A DNA stretch of 56,204 nt. It comes from a virus. Positions 35,250 through 44,018 of the stretch are shown in pieces. Positions within the stretch are counted from its first letter, which is position 1. Each line of letters begins with the position of its first letter. The stretch covers positions 1 through 56,204 of the IMG/VR virus record IMGVR_UViG_3300007960_000028; one strand, 5' to 3'. A program made the translations under genes and the position numbers. Below the pieces are notes generated by a model that had not been told where the DNA came from, did not search any database, and saw only the letters and a list, made by a program, of their open reading frames with translations.

Positions 35250-36142
35250 TATTTTATCTCCCAATTTAATATATCCTTTTCATTTAAATTCTTTTCAGAG
35301 TATTTTCCATTGTAATAATCACTGAACATAGGAGAAACATAATGTTCACATCCTTCAAAATAATAATGAGTTGCTTGTGATTTCCTTGTTCTATTTAAAT
35401 CATTTATTTTATCACCACCATGAATTAAATGAGCAGCCCACAATAAAACTTTGCCTTTGGTGGTTATAAACCTTTCAACTTTATAATGCATAACATCCAC
35501 CAAATCCCTAATAAATTGCTCATATATAGCATAATTTTCAAATTGTTTTCCATATTCAGGAACATTCAGTCCTAAGTCTTTAAAATGGTACATTGGCATT
35601 TTATGGCTACTTGGAACATATAGTAACGTTCCATTATTTTCATCCATATCCTCTAATGCAGTCCAAGATCCTACCAACCATTTTTCTGGTATAGAACTGA
35701 AATGTATCGCATCCGAATGCAATGGTTGGTTGCTTCCTTTTGTAAAGTTTATAGTTTGAAATGGTATAGGGTTTCTTCCATATAGTAATTTTAAAGTATC
35801 TAATATTTTTGGATGCTTTGCCAATGACAGAACATTTTTACATGTTTTCCAAGCCTCAAATACTCTGGGAGATTCTTCGTTATAATGATAACCATCCTCC
35901 TGAGTCTTCAATTGTTCTGATTTTATTAATCCATCTATTTGATTATGTAATTCATTAATAAAAGATTCTTCTAATTCTAAATCTAATACTATATATCCAT
36001 TCTTATTATACTCACTACAAGTATAATATTCATCAGATGTTATTTCATCATTATTAATTTTATATTTCAATATATTTTCAAAAAACGGAGATTCAATCCA
36101 AGGTATAGATAACGCATTTGAATCAATTTTAAATTCTTTCAT
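35249..36142 (-). CDS. Phytanoyl-CoA dioxygenase (PhyH)-like 2-oxoglutarate/Fe(II) oxygenase
   Basis: A 297-residue protein. HxD iron ligands are His142 and Asp144 ('QPLHSDAIHF'), the distal His is His241 ('HLIHGGDKI'), and the nearby 'NRTRKSQATHYYFEG' supplies the 2-oxoglutarate-binding Arg. 'YVPSSHKMP' is also typical of PhyH proteins. The ATG at 36142 is preferred; an upstream ATG at 36160 would lengthen the overlap with the acyltransferase gene. It should hydroxylate a small molecule or sugar/lipid intermediate. A second member lies at 38872-39699; both share a KxPIPFxT segment just before the HxD. Confidence 0.85.
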   Translation of the reverse strand: MKEFKIDSNALSIPWIESPFFENILKYKINNDEITSDEYYTCSEYNKNGYIVLDLELEESFINELHNQIDGLIKSEQLKTQEDGYHYNEESPRVFEAWKTCKNVLSLAKHPKILDTLKLLYGRNPIPFQTINFTKGSNQPLHSDAIHFSSIPEKWLVGSWTALEDMDENNGTLLYVPSSHKMPMYHFKDLGLNVPEYGKQFENYAIYEQFIRDLVDVMHYKVERFITTKGKVLLWAAHLIHGGDKINDLNRTRKSQATHYYFEGCEHYVSPMFSDYYNGKYSEKNLNEKDILNWEIK

Positions 36143-36695
36143 TATAATTTTCCTTATCATGTATTAATTCTATTATTTTATCTTTATTTCTATATTTTAT
36201 CAATTTAGCTGGATTACCAACATAGATTGACCATGGTTCAAAATTAATTTGTTTATATACTGCACTATTAGCTCCTATTTTACATCCATCTGGAAATATA
36301 ATATTTGGAAATACCATAACATTTGATGCTAAACCGGAATGCATTTTAAATATTATATCACCGGAATATCTTTTATTTTTAAACCAGTATTCATTTACAG
36401 GACCATAATTGCCGGAATAGTCTTCTGTAGATGTAAATAATTGACAATGATACCCAATAGTAGTCCAATCTTCCATATATATTGTATTATATGAACCTCC
36501 TAAAATACTATGTGAGCATATTTGTATATAATTTCCTGTTTTTAATCCTGATGTAATTAATGTAAATGGATCTATTCTTACGTTATCTCCCAAAAAAACT
36601 TTTTTTGGATTAGTAAAAATAACATTATAACCTATTTTTACATTCTCACCACAAGCACCAAGCTCTTTTTTTATATCTTCATTCCAACCTATCAT
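36129..36695 (-). CDS. Hexapeptide-repeat (left-handed beta-helix) acyltransferase
   Basis: A 188-residue protein with imperfect hexapeptide turns ('CGENVKIGYNVIFTNPKKVF', 'IGANSAVYKQ', 'VGNPAKLIK'), the form of sugar O- or N-acetyltransferases such as WbbJ/NeuD-like enzymes. A His in 'QLFTSTEDYSG..' and 'KMHSGLASN' may serve catalysis. It directly follows the DegT aminotransferase (one-base overlap), which suggests acylation of an aminosugar made by that enzyme. Confidence 0.85.
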   Translation of the reverse strand: MIGWNEDIKKELGACGENVKIGYNVIFTNPKKVFLGDNVRIDPFTLITSGLKTGNYIQICSHSILGGSYNTIYMEDWTTIGYHCQLFTSTEDYSGNYGPVNEYWFKNKRYSGDIIFKMHSGLASNVMVFPNIIFPDGCKIGANSAVYKQINFEPWSIYVGNPAKLIKYRNKDKIIELIHDKENYNERI

Positions 36696-37897
36696 TACCA
36701 GCCTTTTTTAATTAAATCGACTATATATTGTCTGTCTTCGTCTGTTACCCACCAACCAACGGGTATATTTGTAATTTTATGTATAGTGTTTTCTAAGTTA
36801 TTTAAATCGGTTCTTCTATATTTTTCCAATGTAGAATGTTTATCATTTCTTTCATGAACTTGCGAACATGCAACACCATTTTCTTTCATATATCTATGAA
36901 AATCATCTCTACGTTCTACCAATATACTATAAATCCAATATGAAGAATCAAAACCGGTTTGCCTTTCTAATAAAGTTACACCATTTACATCTTTTAATTC
37001 ATTATCATAATACTTGCCATTTTCAATATGCTTATTTATCACATAATCTACTTCTTTTAGATTTTCATTTCCTATTGCCGCATTCACATCATTCATATGA
37101 AATTTAAATCCCCACTCTTGTATATCATTTTCACATCTAAAATCCTTTCTTTCTTTATCATCCCTATCAATACCATACCATCTCATTAATTTAGATCGTT
37201 TATATAAATCGGTATGTGGTAATATTAACATACCACCATCAACAGATGTTAAATGTTTGATAGCTTGAAAACTAAATGCAGAAATGTTACCATGTGTTCC
37301 TATTAATTTACCTTTATATCGTGAACCAAATGAATGGGCACAATCTTCTATTATAGCAGGACTAAATCCATATTTTAGTCTAAATCTATTCTGTATGTCC
37401 TTTAATCTATCTAGATCATTTGGATAACCTCCCCAATGAACTAACATGATGGCTTTTGTTTTGGAAGTTAATTTTTTTTCTAAATCATCCAAATTCATAT
37501 TTAATGTTTTTGGATCTATATCTACCCATTTTATATCAAGTCCATTAGCTAATATTGGAAAGTTTGTAGCAGTACACGTTAATGGAGATGATAAAATTTC
37601 ATCTCCAGGTTGTAACCCAGACCAAAATGACGAAGTATATGCACATCCATCATAAATGTCTTGATTATATTGTGGTTTCTTTAATAAATGAAGTGCTAAG
37701 TGTAATGCACTTGTTCCCGAATTTAATGTTATTAAATTGGTTTTAGTAGAATAACCTATATTAAAGTAATTTCTTAAATTATTCTCAAATTTATCTACAA
37801 CATCCCCTTGTCCTATAAATCCACTATTTAAAACCTTTTCGGATTCTATAGATGCATTTTTAGACATATAAACCTTAAATAATGGTATATTTCTCAT
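36695..37897 (-). CDS. DegT/DnrJ/EryC1/StrS-type sugar aminotransferase
   Basis: A 400-residue PLP enzyme. 'LNSGTSALHLALH' is the cofactor-phosphate loop, 'IIEDCAHSFGS' gives the PLP-pyridine Asp185, and 'FSFQAIKHLTSVDGG' carries the Schiff-base Lys214. 'GDEILSSPLTCTATNFPI' and the end region 'VERRDDFHRYMKENGV' fit the family. It transfers an amino group to a keto-sugar nucleotide. With the adjacent acyltransferase and SDR it suggests synthesis of an acylated amino-sugar. The gene is preceded by a 38-base gap with A/T runs and no promoter motif. Confidence 0.92.
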   Translation of the reverse strand: MRNIPLFKVYMSKNASIESEKVLNSGFIGQGDVVDKFENNLRNYFNIGYSTKTNLITLNSGTSALHLALHLLKKPQYNQDIYDGCAYTSSFWSGLQPGDEILSSPLTCTATNFPILANGLDIKWVDIDPKTLNMNLDDLEKKLTSKTKAIMLVHWGGYPNDLDRLKDIQNRFRLKYGFSPAIIEDCAHSFGSRYKGKLIGTHGNISAFSFQAIKHLTSVDGGMLILPHTDLYKRSKLMRWYGIDRDDKERKDFRCENDIQEWGFKFHMNDVNAAIGNENLKEVDYVINKHIENGKYYDNELKDVNGVTLLERQTGFDSSYWIYSILVERRDDFHRYMKENGVACSQVHERNDKHSTLEKYRRTDLNNLENTIHKITNIPVGWWVTDEDRQYIVDLIKKGW

Positions 37898-37935
37898 AAT
37901 AATATCTTAAAAAAATTTTTAAAAAAAATAAAAAA

Positions 37936-38286
37936 TTAAACTCCGTAATAAATATAGTAATTAATACCCTTACCTAACTCACCGGCTCTTTTATATTCCA
38001 TTTGAACTCCTCTACTTTCTTGTATTAATCTAGTTCCGTCGTATTCAAATAAATCTATTATAACAATCTCATCACAATGCTCTATCCAATACAAATCTTG
38101 CGTCATCCACCAATCACTATCAGTCTGTAATTCTTTAGGTAAATATTCCGCAATTGGATGTGAATGTGATATAGGAGAAAATACTATATTTCCTTCTTGC
38201 ATAAGTTTAGCGGATATTTCATTAGCAACTTTATATGAAACATCTGGATTCCAAGAATATGGAATTGATAAATATATCTTTTTCAT
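37936..38286 (-). CDS. DUF1937 / nucleoside 2-deoxyribosyltransferase-like protein
   Basis: A 116-residue protein starting 'MKKIYLSIPYS', followed by 'FSPISHSHPIA' and 'WWMTQDLYWIEHCDEIVIID'. This is the pattern of DUF1937 and related N-deoxyribosyltransferase-fold proteins (yLagPYs...SPi.HshPia). The fold binds nucleotides or nucleosides. Possible roles are nucleoside salvage or making a modified nucleotide. It overlaps the upstream gene by one base. Confidence 0.75.
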   Translation of the reverse strand: MKKIYLSIPYSWNPDVSYKVANEISAKLMQEGNIVFSPISHSHPIAEYLPKELQTDSDWWMTQDLYWIEHCDEIVIIDLFEYDGTRLIQESRGVQMEYKRAGELGKGINYYIYYGV

Positions 38287-38600
38287 TATTGCTCCTTATT
38301 TTCTGTATTAGACGGATTAGTTGTAGCTTCATTTAACATATTAAGAATATAATCTATTTCTTCCATAAATAAATCTTTAATTTCATTATCAGGCAATTCA
38401 GAATTAAATTTTAATTTCCCAATATAATCCAATAATGGAATTTTTAATAAGATATATGAATCACCAGCAGTAACCATATCTTTTTGTTTAAACTCTTCTA
38501 CATTATTAATAATATTTAATTCTTCATCAACAATACATGCGATACACAATCCATTTGGCATATCATTCGAAAGAGATTCTACATACTCTTGTATTTTCAT
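38286..38600 (-). CDS. Hypothetical protein
   Basis: A 104-residue acidic protein with strand-rich first half and a disordered Asn/Thr/Glu tail (TTNPSNTENKEQ). One-base overlaps with both neighbours. No known domain recognised. Confidence 0.6.
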   Translation of the reverse strand: MKIQEYVESLSNDMPNGLCIACIVDEELNIINNVEEFKQKDMVTAGDSYILLKIPLLDYIGKLKFNSELPDNEIKDLFMEEIDYILNMLNEATTNPSNTENKEQ

Positions 38601-38830
38601 TATTTTTTATCCTTTAAAATTTTATAATCTGTTTGGTAAACAATATTACCATTTAAAATATTTTGTACTCTAAAATAATTATCGCTATTATTGCTTAATT
38701 CTTTACACTTAATAATAGCTTCATCCACATTTACATAATCATCATAACCTGCAAATTTCCATAAATTAAATATAGTTTTTATATTAAAATTTTTACTACG
38801 TGGATGTTTCATTTCTTGTATTCGAAACAT
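38600..38830 (-). CDS. Small hypothetical protein
   Basis: A 76-residue protein, first gene after promoter P7. It is basic at both ends and contains 'NVDEAIIKCKELSNNSDNYF'. It resembles small phage proteins with a DUF-like KTIFxLWKFAGY segment but I cannot name a family. Confidence 0.6.
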   Translation of the reverse strand: MFRIQEMKHPRSKNFNIKTIFNLWKFAGYDDYVNVDEAIIKCKELSNNSDNYFRVQNILNGNIVYQTDYKILKDKK

Positions 38831-38852
38831 AAATTACCTTAATTAATAATTA

Positions 38853-38884
38853 CAAATCTAAGAAAAAGAATTTATATTTCCAAA
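38853..38884 (-). promoter_or_regulatory. Bacteroidota-type promoter (P7) for the sugar operon
   Basis: Leftward TTTG at 38884-38881, exactly 20 bases, then TAGATTTG at 38860-38853. The -33 part overlaps the last codons of the gene at 38872-39699. From here to the terminator at 30012 there are eleven leftward genes and no other promoter of this class. Confidence 0.85.
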
Positions 38885-39699
38885 TTAATTTTAAAAATAT
38901 TATTATTTAAAATATCCGATTTTACAGGACTATACATAAAATCTACACCTTCAAAGGTATATATATTATATTGTGAAAATCTACTACTATCCTTATTAAC
39001 TATACGTCTTTCACCATGATATAATGATGGTGACATAATCAATGCAGATACATTCTTTGTCTTAAATGGTTTAACTAAAAACGAATTAAATCTAACTATA
39101 TCAGTTATATACTTATTATACAATCTAAGTCGTTCTATAGAATCTTCCATATAAGGTATGTTAAAGTCTTCAAATGTATATCTATTTAATAAATGAGATT
39201 TTGGTGAGAATTTAACAGTAGAATTAGATAAATCAGTTGTTTCTAACGCTACAAATACTTTACATATATATCTACTAGGAAATGTATCTATATGTAGTAG
39301 TTGATTATGCATAGAACTCATTTCCCCTACGAACGAGTTCATCGTATGAAATGGTATAGGTTTTTTATTAAATAATACCTTTAATTTATCCAATATAGTT
39401 GCATTATACAATAACTCACTAGACAATTCATTTTCTTTATGAAAATCATATATTACGTTCTTATAATTATAAGAATAATATTTGGATTTAAAAGATACAT
39501 CTCCTTTTAATATAGATATTTGCATTTGATTTTCTAATTCAGATATAAATTCATCTGATATATCTAAATCTATTTTTAAAAATCCAAACTTATTAAAAAA
39601 CAATATATCTTTTAAGTTTAATGGATCTATACTATCTTTATATTCATATAAATACATAGATAAATTTGGCATTTCAGATAAAGGCAATGGAAAATTCAT
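38872..39699 (-). CDS. Second PhyH-like 2-oxoglutarate/Fe(II) oxygenase
   Basis: A 275-residue paralogue of 35249-36142. HxD iron ligands are His136 and Asp138 ('LLHIDTFP'), distal His228 ('LYHGERR') and Arg240 follows ('SRFSQYNIYTFEG'). 'FSPKSHLLNRY' matches the PhyH 'PxSH' segment. It is more diverged but keeps all metal and co-substrate residues. It lies between a GT2 gene and promoter P7, outside the P7 unit. Confidence 0.8.
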   Translation of the reverse strand: MNFPLPLSEMPNLSMYLYEYKDSIDPLNLKDILFFNKFGFLKIDLDISDEFISELENQMQISILKGDVSFKSKYYSYNYKNVIYDFHKENELSSELLYNATILDKLKVLFNKKPIPFHTMNSFVGEMSSMHNQLLHIDTFPSRYICKVFVALETTDLSNSTVKFSPKSHLLNRYTFEDFNIPYMEDSIERLRLYNKYITDIVRFNSFLVKPFKTKNVSALIMSPSLYHGERRIVNKDSSRFSQYNIYTFEGVDFMYSPVKSDILNNNIFKINLEI

Positions 39700-39704
39700 T
39701 TTAA

Positions 39705-40334
39705 TTAAATATTATTATATAAATTATTTTGTTTTATTTGTTTTTCAAAGTCTTTTATATGGATTAAATCATAACCGGCTTCGGTTGGTAATTTAGAATA
39801 TTTTTTATATCCAACTATAGTTTCATGAACTTTTCCTTGCCATTTTATCTCTGATTTATTCTTGTATAATCTAGCTTGATAGTCTGGATAATTAATATAT
39901 CCATTTATATCAATAACCCATCTCATTCTTTGTATGTATTCTTCGGTTATACCATTTACTAGATTTATTCTAGGTAAATAAAATAAATCTATATCAGAAT
40001 AATTAGCTAAAAACTCTTTTATTATACTAGGAAAATATTCACTTATATATTCATCCGAATCTATATTAAATATATAATCACCGGTACATTTAGAATTTAA
40101 AAAGTTTTTTTGATATGCAAAATTTCTATTTAGTGGATTAGAATATACTTTAAACCTATTTGGATTATTAGCTAAACAATCATTACATAGATTTATAATA
40201 TCAATAGATGTGTTTCCTTGATCTTGAACTACAACTATCTCATCATTAGCTTCTATTGTATTTAATAATAAATTAACTAATCTACTAAATTCTTTATATT
40301 CATTGCATACTAAAATAGCATATGAAATCTTCAT
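39705..40334 (-). CDS. Family 2 glycosyltransferase (WaaE/KdtX-like)
   Basis: A 209-residue protein starting MKISYAILVCNEY. 'DYIFNIDSDEYI' carries the DxD motif, 'NFAYQKNFL' precedes it, and 'YPDYQARLYKNKSEIKWQGK' with 'VHETI' is the hallmark of the WaaE-like GT2 group. The start at 40334 is chosen because an upstream extension to 40373 would run through the terminator hairpin at 40365-40383. Likely sugar transferase acting on LPS-like or phage glycans. Confidence 0.88.
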   Translation of the reverse strand: MKISYAILVCNEYKEFSRLVNLLLNTIEANDEIVVVQDQGNTSIDIINLCNDCLANNPNRFKVYSNPLNRNFAYQKNFLNSKCTGDYIFNIDSDEYISEYFPSIIKEFLANYSDIDLFYLPRINLVNGITEEYIQRMRWVIDINGYINYPDYQARLYKNKSEIKWQGKVHETIVGYKKYSKLPTEAGYDLIHIKDFEKQIKQNNLYNNI

Positions 40335-40364
40335 TATTAACCTATAATATCTTTTACAAAAAGA

Positions 40365-40383
40365 CAATAGCATATAGCTATTG
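40365..40383 (-). terminator. Terminator after the replication/glycosyltransferase unit
   Basis: A perfect 7-base stem (CAATAGC with GCTATTG) and 5-base loop, followed leftward by TCTTTTTG. It comes 150 bases after the stop of gene 40532-41395 and just after a gene remnant. Confidence 0.7.
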
Positions 40384-40389
40384 TAAGTA

Positions 40390-40524
40390 TTAACCTAAAG
40401 AAATAGCATGAAAACATATCATATGAATATGAATAACTGCATTTGCACCACCTGCGGTAATTAGTATTGATATTGTTTCGCCTGGTGCGAGTTCTATTTC
40501 TAAATCTTTTAATGATATAAAGTA
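40390..40524 (-). pseudogene. Remnant of a C-terminal coding end
   Basis: An open frame of 44 codons plus stop with no start codon. The product end, 'LAPGETISILITAGGANAV' followed by IHIHM, reads like a globular C-terminus, and its base composition is richer in G and C than the surroundings. The frame is closed upstream by a TAA in the A-rich end of gene 40532-41395 and cannot be joined to it by a simple frameshift. It is probably the tail of a gene lost by recombination. Confidence 0.5.
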
Positions 40525-40531
40525 TTATTTT

Positions 40532-41395
40532 TTATTTTTTCTTTTTGATATTTTTCATAAAGTTTTTATTTGATAATAGATTTTTTTGTTTATCTATATG
40601 TTTTTGTCTATCGTAGATTTCATTTTGAAGTTGTCTTTCTTCATTTGTAATTCCACTATATACGGTCTTTCTATTACCAAACTCATAATCTTCATAATAA
40701 TCTTCTAATAGGGCTTGTGTTTCCCCTTCTAATTGAGATATTATCTTTTCGTTATACTCTATATCAAACTCTACATATTCTTTTTTATTAGATGGTATAC
40801 CTTCGTATTTTAATCCTTTGTATTTATGCTCATCTAAAAATCTACGTTGTTCATCAGATAATTCCATATATTCAAATTTATCTATTGTCATAGGATTATT
40901 TTCTTCAATACCTAGACCATATAAAAATCGTCTTTGTTGATCTTCTGGAAAATTATAATCTACAACTTGATAATAAGCAAATTGAGTTATAGTCATTTGT
41001 CTGTATGCCTTTGGATGCTCTTGAACTAACTTTTTTAAAACTCGATCATAAAATCTTTTAGATGATAATTCCATCTTTAATGTTGGTATATCTACACCTA
41101 TGGTTTTTTGACCATAATACAGATATTTTAATCCATATTGTTCAACTAAATCATCTAATGTACCAATATCAAATATATCTAAATTTAAGGCATGAACATA
41201 TCCTTCGTAATTTTTATTTAAAATTAAAAGTATATATTCTTTTGGAACATCCCAACCTTTAATTTTATATTCTTTACTATCAGGGGTATAGTTACCTATA
41301 ATAACCATACCCTTCTGTAGTCTATCGTGAGTAATAGGAACTCTTCTTAGAATCCTATTACGATGTTGCATATTTTTAGAATATCTTTCATCCAT
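40532..41395 (-). CDS. Hypothetical protein of the glycosyltransferase neighbourhood
   Basis: A 287-residue charged protein ending in a Lys run. It contains 'IKGWDVPKEYILLILNKNYE' and 'YVHALNLDIFDIGTL', found in many unknown phage proteins, and a Gln/Glu-rich helical C-terminus. It overlaps the upstream GT4 gene by 8 bases and is the last intact gene before terminator 40365. No enzyme motif seen; a virion or scaffold role cannot be excluded. Confidence 0.65.
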   Translation of the reverse strand: MDERYSKNMQHRNRILRRVPITHDRLQKGMVIIGNYTPDSKEYKIKGWDVPKEYILLILNKNYEGYVHALNLDIFDIGTLDDLVEQYGLKYLYYGQKTIGVDIPTLKMELSSKRFYDRVLKKLVQEHPKAYRQMTITQFAYYQVVDYNFPEDQQRRFLYGLGIEENNPMTIDKFEYMELSDEQRRFLDEHKYKGLKYEGIPSNKKEYVEFDIEYNEKIISQLEGETQALLEDYYEDYEFGNRKTVYSGITNEERQLQNEIYDRQKHIDKQKNLLSNKNFMKNIKKKK

Positions 41396-42701
41396 TGGAT
41401 TGTAACTTCGGTAAATCTATTTTTTTAAGTTTAGGTAATTCTAATTTAACTTCTGATGGAAATTCTGGTATATATCTATCTAAAATATTTTCAAATTTAG
41501 ATGTCATTTTTTCTAAACTAAAATTATTTCTAAGTCTTCCCATTGCATTTTTAGCATTCTTAGTTAAATTCAATTGTTTTGGTTGATCATAGTGCAAATA
41601 TAATACCTTTGCAACATGTTCATAATCACATTCAAACCAAGAAGATTCTGGTATAAGAACATCTTCCCATACAGCAGAAGAATGTATCTTTTCTAATTTA
41701 CCAGGTACTAAATGATGATCCGTTTTATTTAAAAACTCTAACTGACCAGACCAACCAGATGCAATTACAGGTTTTCCTATAGTTGCAAATTCTAACATAG
41801 GTCTACCATAACCTTCGCCTTTTGTTAAATTAACCATAGCACCTATTTTAGAATGATTATATAACGAGTTCATTTCTTCTTTTGATAAATCACCGTGTAA
41901 TAAATATATATTTGGTAATTTACTAATATCAGGATACATTCTTTGTATTTTGTTTATCTTATCAATAACCATATCTCTATCAGTAATAGATAATGTACCA
42001 ACCGATGTTTTTAAAATTAATGCAGGTTTTTTCTTTTCATAATTATAAAATGCATCAAAGAAAGTTTTAATTAACATTCCTGTATTTTTTCTATCTTGAC
42101 CCAAATCTCCATTTAACCAATGACCAACATATAAATAAGCAAAATCTTCTTCAATAGAATCTAAATATTTCTTTATAGATTTACTTATTTTTGTCGTTTT
42201 TTTAAAAACTTCTGTATCTACACCTTCAATTAAAACTTCACAAGGAACATTTAATTTTAACATTCCAGTTACATTACCATTATTATCATTTATATTATAT
42301 TGAGAATACTCAAATACATTCTTACTATGAGTAGATGGAACTAAAACCAAATTCATTCTATTACATCCCTCTATCCATTTGGCAGATGCAATTGTAGTTT
42401 CGATACCTGCAGTTATACCTATATTATATTTACCAATAGGATTAAATGCAGTTGGAACCGTAACTTGCATAAATATATCTGGTTTTTCTTCTATCTTATT
42501 AATTATTCTATCAATAACCATTTTATCTTTTGGATCATTAGGATCCAATCCACCTAATGGAGTTGATCCCCATTTTGTAGATATTACTTTAATATCATAT
42601 TTATCCATCTCTATAAGAGAACGAACCAAATCCCTAGCATGATGACCATATCCTGATAGAGTATCTACCGGTCCTTCAAAATATAATTTTAATTTATTCA
42701 T
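41388..42701 (-). CDS. Family 4 glycosyltransferase (GT-B fold)
   Basis: A 437-residue protein. 'DTLSGYGHHARDLVRSL' is the N-terminal Gly-rich acceptor loop. The C-terminal donor domain has 'LTKGEGYGRPMLEFATIGKP', the E-x7-E motif (Glu-Gly-...-Glu) of GT4, and 'VIASGWSG'. It overlaps the upstream small gene by ATGA. Predicted to add a hexose from a nucleotide donor to a phage or host acceptor. Full family length. Confidence 0.9.
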   Translation of the reverse strand: MNKLKLYFEGPVDTLSGYGHHARDLVRSLIEMDKYDIKVISTKWGSTPLGGLDPNDPKDKMVIDRIINKIEEKPDIFMQVTVPTAFNPIGKYNIGITAGIETTIASAKWIEGCNRMNLVLVPSTHSKNVFEYSQYNINDNNGNVTGMLKLNVPCEVLIEGVDTEVFKKTTKISKSIKKYLDSIEEDFAYLYVGHWLNGDLGQDRKNTGMLIKTFFDAFYNYEKKKPALILKTSVGTLSITDRDMVIDKINKIQRMYPDISKLPNIYLLHGDLSKEEMNSLYNHSKIGAMVNLTKGEGYGRPMLEFATIGKPVIASGWSGQLEFLNKTDHHLVPGKLEKIHSSAVWEDVLIPESSWFECDYEHVAKVLYLHYDQPKQLNLTKNAKNAMGRLRNNFSLEKMTSKFENILDRYIPEFPSEVKLELPKLKKIDLPKLQSNG

Positions 42702-43078
42702 TTAAACTCCTTTAAAATACCATTAGGTATATCTTTTCTTTCACTATAAGTTCTTATTTTATCTATTTCCGATATTTCATTATTATCAGAATCCATTATT
42801 AACCAATATATTTTATTTTTTCCAAACTCTAACTCAAACTTTCTATTTTCAGTTGAAAACTTATATAGAATAGTTCCGGTTTCAGTTGGAGATATACTAT
42901 GTGTTAATATTAAATCATATAAACAATCATCTAATTTATTTATGAATCCATCTATACAACTAATAGATTTCCTACAAGGAGGAGGAGAACCCATAGAATC
43001 AAAATTATATCCTAATTCTTTTAATCTATTTATTTTTTTTAGTAATATATTTTTTTCTATGTTATTTTGATGTATCAT
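42698..43078 (-). CDS. Hypothetical protein
   Basis: A 126-residue protein with helical first third ('NNIEKNILLKKINRLKELGY') and 'GSPPPCRKSISC' in the middle. It overlaps the split glycosyltransferase's C-terminal half by 17 bases and the following GT4 by ATGA. No family recognised. Confidence 0.6.
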   Translation of the reverse strand: MIHQNNIEKNILLKKINRLKELGYNFDSMGSPPPCRKSISCIDGFINKLDDCLYDLILTHSISPTETGTILYKFSTENRKFELEFGKNKIYWLIMDSDNNEISEIDKIRTYSERKDIPNGILKEFK

Positions 43079-44009
43079 AATTTATTTCTGATGATTTTTT
43101 ATCTAATCTGTTATACTCTACCTTTTCAAAAGAAAATTTATCTGCTGATTTTATAAATTTAGTATAATCTTTATACAATGTATCTATACATTTTATCATT
43201 CTATTACACATATTTTTAGAAGACATACCTGTTCTTTCATCCAAACAATATTCTCTTCCTAATAAACCAAGTCTATTTCTTTCTTCAACTGGCATATCGT
43301 ATATAGATTTAATTGCGTCCGCAACTTCATTTACAGAACAATAATCTTCGTATATATATGGTGTTGGTGGAGATCCAACTAACGTTCTTATCTTAGGAAA
43401 TAACGCAATACACCATTCTCCATGTTTAGTGTATTTTCCGTCTGCATTAGTTTGCCACTCAGAAGTATAGTCGCTAGGATCTACTAACTCACCATCTTCT
43501 TTTACAAATCCCATTTGGTCTTGAATACCACCAGTAACATTTCCTATAATCATAGTTCCTGCCATAAGAGATTCGTGAGAAGATAATCCCCAACCCTCTG
43601 CATATGATATATTTATAGTTGCAGATGCTAAATTATACATATAATTCATAGTTTTAGTATCTACTTTCTTTGGAGAAAATGCTACTTTATATTCTGGACA
43701 TATAGCATCAATAACTGCAGGTAAATCTGTACCATTATTATCTACGGGATCCGTATGTAACATAAGAACACATTTCAATGCTTCTTCTTTTGGTAACATA
43801 TCACAAAACAATTTAAATGCTAATATAACATCTGATGGTCTTTTTCTTCTGATGTTTCTGTTAGTCCAAAAAATAAAAAATTCACCACCAGTTTTAGATT
43901 TATAATCCGATACAAACTTATCGTATTCTGGATCATCAGTAATTGGATAGAATAATTCTTCATTTATTCCGTGAGGAACATATGATAAAAATCTATTATA
44001 ACTTAACAT
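43062..44009 (-). CDS. Glycosyltransferase family 4, C-terminal (donor) half of a split enzyme
   Basis: A 315-residue protein beginning in mid-domain: 'FLSYVPHGINEELFYPI', normally found about halfway through a GT4. 'FIFWTNRNIRRKRP' and 'ISYAEGWGLSSHESLMAG' give the donor site and E-x7-E motif. The N-terminal half is the preceding gene 44019-44636, in the same frame, separated only by TAA-TAG-GTA-AAT before this ATG. The two products probably work as a heterodimer. Alternatively the pair is a decayed gene; the good conservation of both halves argues against that. Confidence 0.85.
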   Translation of the reverse strand: MLSYNRFLSYVPHGINEELFYPITDDPEYDKFVSDYKSKTGGEFFIFWTNRNIRRKRPSDVILAFKLFCDMLPKEEALKCVLMLHTDPVDNNGTDLPAVIDAICPEYKVAFSPKKVDTKTMNYMYNLASATINISYAEGWGLSSHESLMAGTMIIGNVTGGIQDQMGFVKEDGELVDPSDYTSEWQTNADGKYTKHGEWCIALFPKIRTLVGSPPTPYIYEDYCSVNEVADAIKSIYDMPVEERNRLGLLGREYCLDERTGMSSKNMCNRMIKCIDTLYKDYTKFIKSADKFSFEKVEYNRLDKKSSEINYDTSK

Positions 44010-44018
44010 ATTTACCTA

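Noticed and set aside
40500-40545. Programmed frameshift joining gene 40532-41395 to the remnant
   Set aside because: The A-rich run looks slippery, but the remnant's frame has its own TAA directly upstream, so a shift would end at once.
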